Origin: Pseudomonas benzenivorans
Lineage (GTDB): Bacteria; Pseudomonadota; Gammaproteobacteria; Pseudomonadales; Pseudomonadaceae
Length of the DNA: 64,000 bases
NCBI RefSeq assembly: GCF_900100495.1
Contig: NZ_FNCT01000010.1
Coordinates: forward strand, 124,001 to 188,000
Reading direction: 5' to 3'
Of this stretch, positions 59,984 to 64,000 are shown in pieces. The stretch's first letter is position 1; the number at the start of each line of letters is the position of its first letter. The notes under the pieces were generated by a model. That model was given only the letters and a program-made list of their open reading frames with translations, made no database searches and had not been told where the DNA came from. Position numbers and translations under genes: made by a program.

Positions 59984-61189
59984 TCAGGCCAGATTCGCCC
60001 GCAAGCGCGCCGCCGCGGTACTCGGACAGTTCAGCTGCACCTGCTCCAGGCCCAGCCAACTTGCCAGTGCCCGTAGGTTCTGCGCCAACGCCAGCAGGCC
60101 CTGTTCATCCAGGCCGGGCGTTTCCTCGTGCAGGGCGTGGACCGTCAGGCGCCGCTGGGCACGCTCGGCACGCAGATCGAGCCGCGCCGCCAGGCGTTCG
60201 GCATGCAGGAAGGGCAACACGTAGTAGCCGTACACCCGTTTATGCTGGGGCGTGTAGATCTCCAGACGGTAGCGGAAATCGAACAGCCGCTCGGTGCGTG
60301 CACGCTCCCAGATCAGCGAGTCGAACGGCGATAGCAAGGCGCTGACCTCGACCTTGCGCGGGATCTTCGGCTCACCCGGACAGTAGGCCGGTTGCGCCCA
60401 GCCCTGCACCTGCACCCGCAGGACCTCACCGGCTTCGAGCAGTTCGGCCAGACGCGCCTGGCTGTCGGCGGCGTCCAACCGGAAGTAGTCTCGCAGATCT
60501 TTCTCCGTGGCCACTCCCAGCGCCTGCGCCGCACGCCGCAGCAACTGGCGCTGGGCCTGCGTCTCATCCAGTTCGGGCCGCTCGAGCAGATCGGCCGGCA
60601 ACACCCGCTCCGGCAGGTCGTACAGGCGTTCGAAGCCGCGTCGCCCGGCCACCGTTACCTCGCCGACGGCGAACAGCCATTCCAGCGCATGCTTTTCCGC
60701 GCTCCAACCCCACCAGCCGCCCTTGCCCATCCGGCCCTGGTTCAGGCTGCCGGCGCCCAGCGCACCTTGCTCACGCACCGCCTGTAGCACCTGGCGAATC
60801 AGCGGCTGCTGCTCACGGCCGAACAGCGCCAACTGTTTATAGATGCCCTCGCCGTTGCGCGCCCGTTGCATGCGCCAGCGCAACAGCGGATAGAGTTCCA
60901 GCGGTAGCAGCGATGCCTCGTGCCCCCAGTACTCGAACAGACTGCGATGTCGCCCCTGACTCCAGGCGGCCTGCTCCAGCAGGGTTTGGTCATAGGGTCC
61001 GAGCCGGGAGAACAGCGGCAGATAGTGCGAGCGCACCACGGCATTCACCGAATCGATCTGCAGCGCCCCGAGCCTGTCGATCTGCGCCAGCAACTGGCGA
61101 TGGCGGAACTCCCCGCGTGGCGCGCGGGCGAAGCCCTGGGCACTGAGCGCCAGGCGGCGGGCTTGGGCAAGCGAAAGAGTCGGCGTCAT
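59984..61189 (-). CDS. YcaQ-type winged-helix DNA glycosylase
   Basis: 401 residues of the crosslink-repair glycosylase family (HTH_42, YcaQ/AlkX). Characteristic stretches: LSLAQARRLALSAQGFA, LGALQIDSVNAVVRSHYLPL FSRLG, FEYWGHEASLLPLELYPLLR, FRYRLEIYTPQHKRVYGYYVLPFL. YcaQ excises bulky or interstrand-crosslinked lesions from DNA. ATG at 61189 is followed directly by the conserved N-terminus. No obvious operon partner. Confidence 0.88.
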   Translation of the reverse strand: MTPTLSLAQARRLALSAQGFARAPRGEFRHRQLLAQIDRLGALQIDSVNAVVRSHYLPLFSRLGPYDQTLLEQAAWSQGRHRSLFEYWGHEASLLPLELYPLLRWRMQRARNGEGIYKQLALFGREQQPLIRQVLQAVREQGALGAGSLNQGRMGKGGWWGWSAEKHALEWLFAVGEVTVAGRRGFERLYDLPERVLPADLLERPELDETQAQRQLLRRAAQALGVATEKDLRDYFRLDAADSQARLAELLEAGEVLRVQVQGWAQPAYCPGEPKIPRKVEVSALLSPFDSLIWERARTERLFDFRYRLEIYTPQHKRVYGYYVLPFLHAERLAARLDLRAERAQRRLTVHALHEETPGLDEQGLLALAQNLRALASWLGLEQVQLNCPSTAAARLRANLA

Positions 61190-61461
61190 GACGCACGTTC
61201 CTGATGACCTGGGGGAGTTCGCGCGATCGCCGCGGCCGCCCGCGGCAGCGCTACCGCACTGCTGCCCCGCTCCAGCGCCCGGACGGGGAGCCGCCGTGAT
61301 CACACGGCTGAAACCGTACAGGCCGCTCGCCGCTTGCACCAGTCCTGCATGCCGTCGAACCGTCAAAGGAGTTCCAGCCGGAGGGATGTCAGGGCCTCGC
61401 GGGCCCGGCGACTCTTGCATGCCGGCACCAGCCGGCAGCGGGACAGGCTCAATCCTTGTGC

Positions 61462-62340
61462 CTATAGCTCGAGGGTCAGCTCATGCATCACCTGCGCCTT
61501 GCCACCGACCAGCAGGCGTTCGATGCGCCCTCCAGCCAGTTGCAGGTCGACGGTGATCACGCTGGGCGACGGCGGTTGCATCAGGCAGCCCTGCTCGATC
61601 AGCAGGCGCGCGCCCGGTACCTGCATGCGCTCGCGCAGGAAACACGCCAGCGGTCCGGCGGCCATCCCGGTGGCGGACTCTTCGGCGATGCCATAGCGCG
61701 GCGCAAACATGCGCGCGCCGGCTACGCGGCCGGGCTGGCGCGTTTGCGGGGAAAACACATAGAAACCGATCAGCTCGAGCCGCTCGCTGAGGCGCGTCAA
61801 TGCCGCCTGATCGGGCTGCAGGGCATGCACCCTGGCCTCATCCAGCAGCGGCACGACCACGAAGGCCCCACCGGTACTTACCCGTGCCGGCCACACGCCG
61901 GGCAGCAGCTGCGCAGGGTCGGCGCCCAGGGCCGCCAGCAACTCGGCGAGTAATGGCGGCTCGTCACCCAGATCGAGGTAGTGCGGCGCGTGCTGCTCCA
62001 TGAACGCCATGTCCCCCTGCAGCAGGATGTCGCGGTTGCCGTCGAGGGTTTCCTTGCTGCTCCAGCCCTCGCCGAGCTGGCCGAGCTGACGCAGCAGGGA
62101 AAAAGTGGCCACGGTTGCGTGGCCACAATGGGCGATCTGCCGGGTCGGGGTGAAGAACTCCAGCTTGAACGCCGCGCTTTGCGAAGAGGAAACGAAGGCG
62201 GTCTCCGACAACCCCACCTGCGCGGCGATCTCCTGCTTCTGCCGCGCATCCAGCGCGTCGGCCTGCAGCACTACGCCAGCAGGGTTGCCGCCTCGTTCGC
62301 CATCGACGAAGGCGTTGACGATCCGCACTTGCACTTGCAT
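61462..62340 (-). CDS. PhzF-family isomerase-like protein
   Basis: 292 residues with the PhzF/diaminopimelate-epimerase fold. N-terminal RIVNAFVDGERGGNPAGVVL, catalytic-type Glu46 (QVGLSETAFV), FFTPTRQIAHCGHATVATFS, and GIAEESATGMAAGPLACFL. No phenazine genes are near, so the substrate is unknown. The ATG is 1 nt after the DUF1127 stop, forming a two-gene unit. Confidence 0.92.
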   Translation of the reverse strand: MQVQVRIVNAFVDGERGGNPAGVVLQADALDARQKQEIAAQVGLSETAFVSSSQSAAFKLEFFTPTRQIAHCGHATVATFSLLRQLGQLGEGWSSKETLDGNRDILLQGDMAFMEQHAPHYLDLGDEPPLLAELLAALGADPAQLLPGVWPARVSTGGAFVVVPLLDEARVHALQPDQAALTRLSERLELIGFYVFSPQTRQPGRVAGARMFAPRYGIAEESATGMAAGPLACFLRERMQVPGARLLIEQGCLMQPPSPSVITVDLQLAGGRIERLLVGGKAQVMHELTLEL

Positions 62341-62341
62341 A

Positions 62342-62602
62342 TCAACGGGCCTCTCTACGCTTACTCGGCGGGTGGGCCAGGGGATCTTCCCAGAACGGCC
62401 GCTCGGTTTCCTGCAGTATATCCGCACGGCTCACGCCGATATCCTTGAGCGCCGCATCGCTGAGCGAAGCCAACTGCCGGCGTTGCTCGGCCAGTTGCTG
62501 CCAGCGCTTGAGTCGACGCCAAACCGCCTTGGCCAGAGCGCTCAGGCTCACCGCGTGCCGAGGCCACACACCTGCTATTGCATATCCTTTCTGACCTTTC
62601 AT
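62342..62602 (-). CDS. DUF1127 protein
   Basis: 86 residues with the C-terminal RRQLASLSDAALKDIGVSRA DI signature. Small Arg-rich DUF1127 proteins act in phosphate or RNA-related regulation in some bacteria; role here unknown. GGAGGG precedes the ATG. Divergent from the LysR gene at 62699, with 96 bp between. Confidence 0.88.
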   Translation of the reverse strand: MKGQKGYAIAGVWPRHAVSLSALAKAVWRRLKRWQQLAEQRRQLASLSDAALKDIGVSRADILQETERPFWEDPLAHPPSKRREAR

Positions 62603-62698
62603 CTCGTCGCCCTCCTGTGGGGTTGGCGACAGTCTCGCGCTGGGCTTATGATCAATCCAACAAATGTTTCTTATGCGGTACATCTCGGAGATTGATGT

Positions 62699-63553
62699 AT
62701 GGCCAATTACCCGAGCATCGATAGCGAACTGCTGCGCACCTTCGTCGCCATCGCCGACCACGGCGGTTTCACCCGCGCGGCCGAAATGGTCAACCGCACC
62801 CAGTCGGCGGTCAGCATGCAGATGAAGCGCCTGGAAGAGGATGTGATGCAGCGTCCGCTGTTCCAGCGCGACGGCCGCCAGCTCAGCCTGACCGCCGAAG
62901 GCCAGGTGCTGCTCGGTTACGCGCGGCGCATCCTCAAGCTGCATGGCGAGGTGATGAACACCCTGCGCGAACCGCACATGGTCGGCGCGGTGCGCATCGG
63001 CACCCCGGATGACTACGTGATGCGCTTCATGCCGGGAATCCTCTCGCGCTTCGCCCAGGCCTACCCGCTGGTGCAGGTGGAGCTGCATTGCGAGCCGTCG
63101 TTCCAGCTGCTGCAACGCCAGGACCTCGACCTGACCATCATCACCCGCGAGCCGGGCACCGAGATCGGCCAGTTGCTGCGCCAGGAGCGCATCGTCTGGG
63201 CCGAGGCCCAGGGCTTCTGCCCCCACGAGCAGGAGCCGCTGCCGCTGGCGATGTTCAATGCCCAGTGTTTCTGCCGCTCCTGGGCCTGCAATGCGCTGGA
63301 CGCGATGGAGCGCGAGTACCGCATCGCCTACACCAGCCCGAGCCTGGCGGCGATCATGGCAGTCGTCAGTGCCGGTCTGGCGGTCACCGCGCAGTTGCAA
63401 AGCTTGATCACCCCGGACCTGCGCATCCTCGGCGAAGCGGAAGGCCTGCCGAGCATGCCCTCGGCCAGCATCGTGCTGCTGCGCAACAGCGCCAGCCAGT
63501 CCCCGGTCACCGAGTGCCTGGCCGAACACATCGCCGAAGGCTTCAGACTCTAA
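62699..63553 (+). CDS. LysR-family regulator
   Basis: 284 residues. Winged HTH at the N-terminus (SELLRTFVAIADHGGFTRAA EMVNRTQSAVSMQMKRLEE) and an effector domain (VRIGTPDDYVMRFMPGILSR FAQAYPLVQVEL). Probably controls the divergent DUF1127-phzF-like unit. Its 3' end overlaps the convergent TauE/SafE gene by 11 nt. Confidence 0.93.
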   Translation: MANYPSIDSELLRTFVAIADHGGFTRAAEMVNRTQSAVSMQMKRLEEDVMQRPLFQRDGRQLSLTAEGQVLLGYARRILKLHGEVMNTLREPHMVGAVRIGTPDDYVMRFMPGILSRFAQAYPLVQVELHCEPSFQLLQRQDLDLTIITREPGTEIGQLLRQERIVWAEAQGFCPHEQEPLPLAMFNAQCFCRSWACNALDAMEREYRIAYTSPSLAAIMAVVSAGLAVTAQLQSLITPDLRILGEAEGLPSMPSASIVLLRNSASQSPVTECLAEHIAEGFRL

Positions 63554-64000
63554 GCCCGAGCAGCAACGCGCAGAGCAACAGGAAGCCGGCGAACAGCGCG
63601 CGCAACAGGCGCTCGGGCAGGGCATGGGCGAACCGCACGCCCCAACTGATGCTGAGCAGCCCGCCGAGCGCCAGGGGCAGCGCCAGCGCCCAGTCGACAT
63701 GCCCGTGCAGCGCATAGGTGATCAGGGTCACCCCGGTGCTCGGCGCCGCCAGCGCCAACGACAGACCCTGGGCCATGACCTGGGTGGTACCGAACAGACC
63801 GGTCAGCACCGGCGTGGCCAACACCGCACCGCCGACCCCGAGCAGCCCGCCGAGCAAGCCCGCCCCACTACCCAGCAGCGCCAACCAGGGCCAGGGCTGA
63901 CGCAGCTCGCTGCTGCCGGCGGCCGGGCGCCAGTAGACCCGCGACAGGTTGTAGCACGCCAACGCGACCAGGAAGGCGACGAAGGCCAGGCGCATGCGTT
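63543..64000 (-). CDS. TauE/SafE-family permease, C-terminal part
   Basis: The frame is open to the window edge; at least 151 C-terminal residues are visible. Hydrophobic helices with the family repeat (LLGSGAGLLGGLLGVGGAVL ATPVLTG, FGTTQVMAQGLSLALAAPST GVTLITYALHG, ALALPLALGGLLSISWGVRF AH). Predicted to export sulfite or an organosulfonate-type anion, but the substrate cannot be told from this part. Confidence 0.9.
   Translation of the reverse strand, partial: RMRLAFVAFLVALACYNLSRVYWRPAAGSSELRQPWPWLALLGSGAGLLGGLLGVGGAVLATPVLTGLFGTTQVMAQGLSLALAAPSTGVTLITYALHGHVDWALALPLALGGLLSISWGVRFAHALPERLLRALFAGFLLLCALLLGLRV

Noticed and set aside
61462..62340. Phenazine biosynthesis
   Set aside because: Only a PhzF-fold protein is present; no other phz gene is nearby.

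Overview
The window is high-GC proteobacterial chromosome and reads as a Pseudomonas species. Gene content and order recall the PQQ/ethanol-oxidation (exa/ped) regions of P. aeruginosa and P. putida, and the right end (dusA, tal, rssC, rssB, pilZ gene, mlaA, queF, pyrF) is typical Pseudomonas core. I saw no rRNA, tRNA, CRISPR array or complete insertion sequence.

Region 1 (1-5185, minus strand) holds pqqA-B-C-D-E, with pqqE running off the left edge, and the aldehyde dehydrogenase gene exaC. Region 2 (5186-10241, plus strand) is the most unusual part. A second, divergent PqqA peptide, a second PqqD and a second complete PqqE-type radical SAM enzyme are followed by a membrane protein resembling the urate-hydroxylase membrane domain, a SerC-like aminotransferase and a dihydroorotate-dehydrogenase-like flavoprotein. 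No second pqqB, pqqC or pqqF is present. Both downstream enzymes keep their cofactor folds but lack residues that define their normal substrates. I propose that this unit makes or processes a PQQ-like peptide-derived compound.

Region 3 (10581-32010) is a large quinoprotein alcohol-oxidation locus. It contains pedH (PQQ alcohol dehydrogenase with the lanthanide-type Asp-x-Asp metal site), two ABC-type binding proteins, a lipoprotein malate:quinone oxidoreductase, a metallo-hydrolase, a SoxYZ-like carrier, a family-3 binding protein, cytochrome c550, a cupredoxin-like protein, a beta-propeller protein, an ABC exporter (ATPase plus permease), a CXXCW/rhodanese-like protein, the AgmR-type regulator, a hybrid PAS histidine kinase, a FIST sensor protein and a porin. 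A recurring TTTGGTA/CTACCAA-type motif lies roughly 70-120 bp upstream of most transcription units of regions 1-3 and is a candidate box of the shared regulator. pqqF (32415-34973) closes the locus.

Region 4 (35098-51417) is accessory. It carries decayed remnants of an IS transposase, a catalase and an alpha/beta hydrolase, two DoxX proteins, a pirin, two isochorismatase-type hydrolases, an MFS exporter, a Tat-exported amidohydrolase, an alpha/beta hydrolase, two large winged-helix/ATPase regulators, a DJ-1/AraC regulator and a GFA-family protein. This looks like a small-molecule, redox and stress cluster shaped by gene gain and loss.

Region 5 (51779-64000) is conserved core: dusA, tal, the rssB/rssC RpoS-control pair, a PilZ protein, mlaA, a HAD-like pseudoenzyme, a DUF4404 protein, queF, pyrF, a YcaQ-type glycosylase, a PhzF-like protein, a DUF1127 protein, a LysR regulator and a truncated TauE/SafE permease. 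Two families of short palindromic intergenic repeats (GTAGGGTGCGC-type and GTAGGAGCGG...CCGCTCCTAC-type) are scattered through positions 1378-30649.
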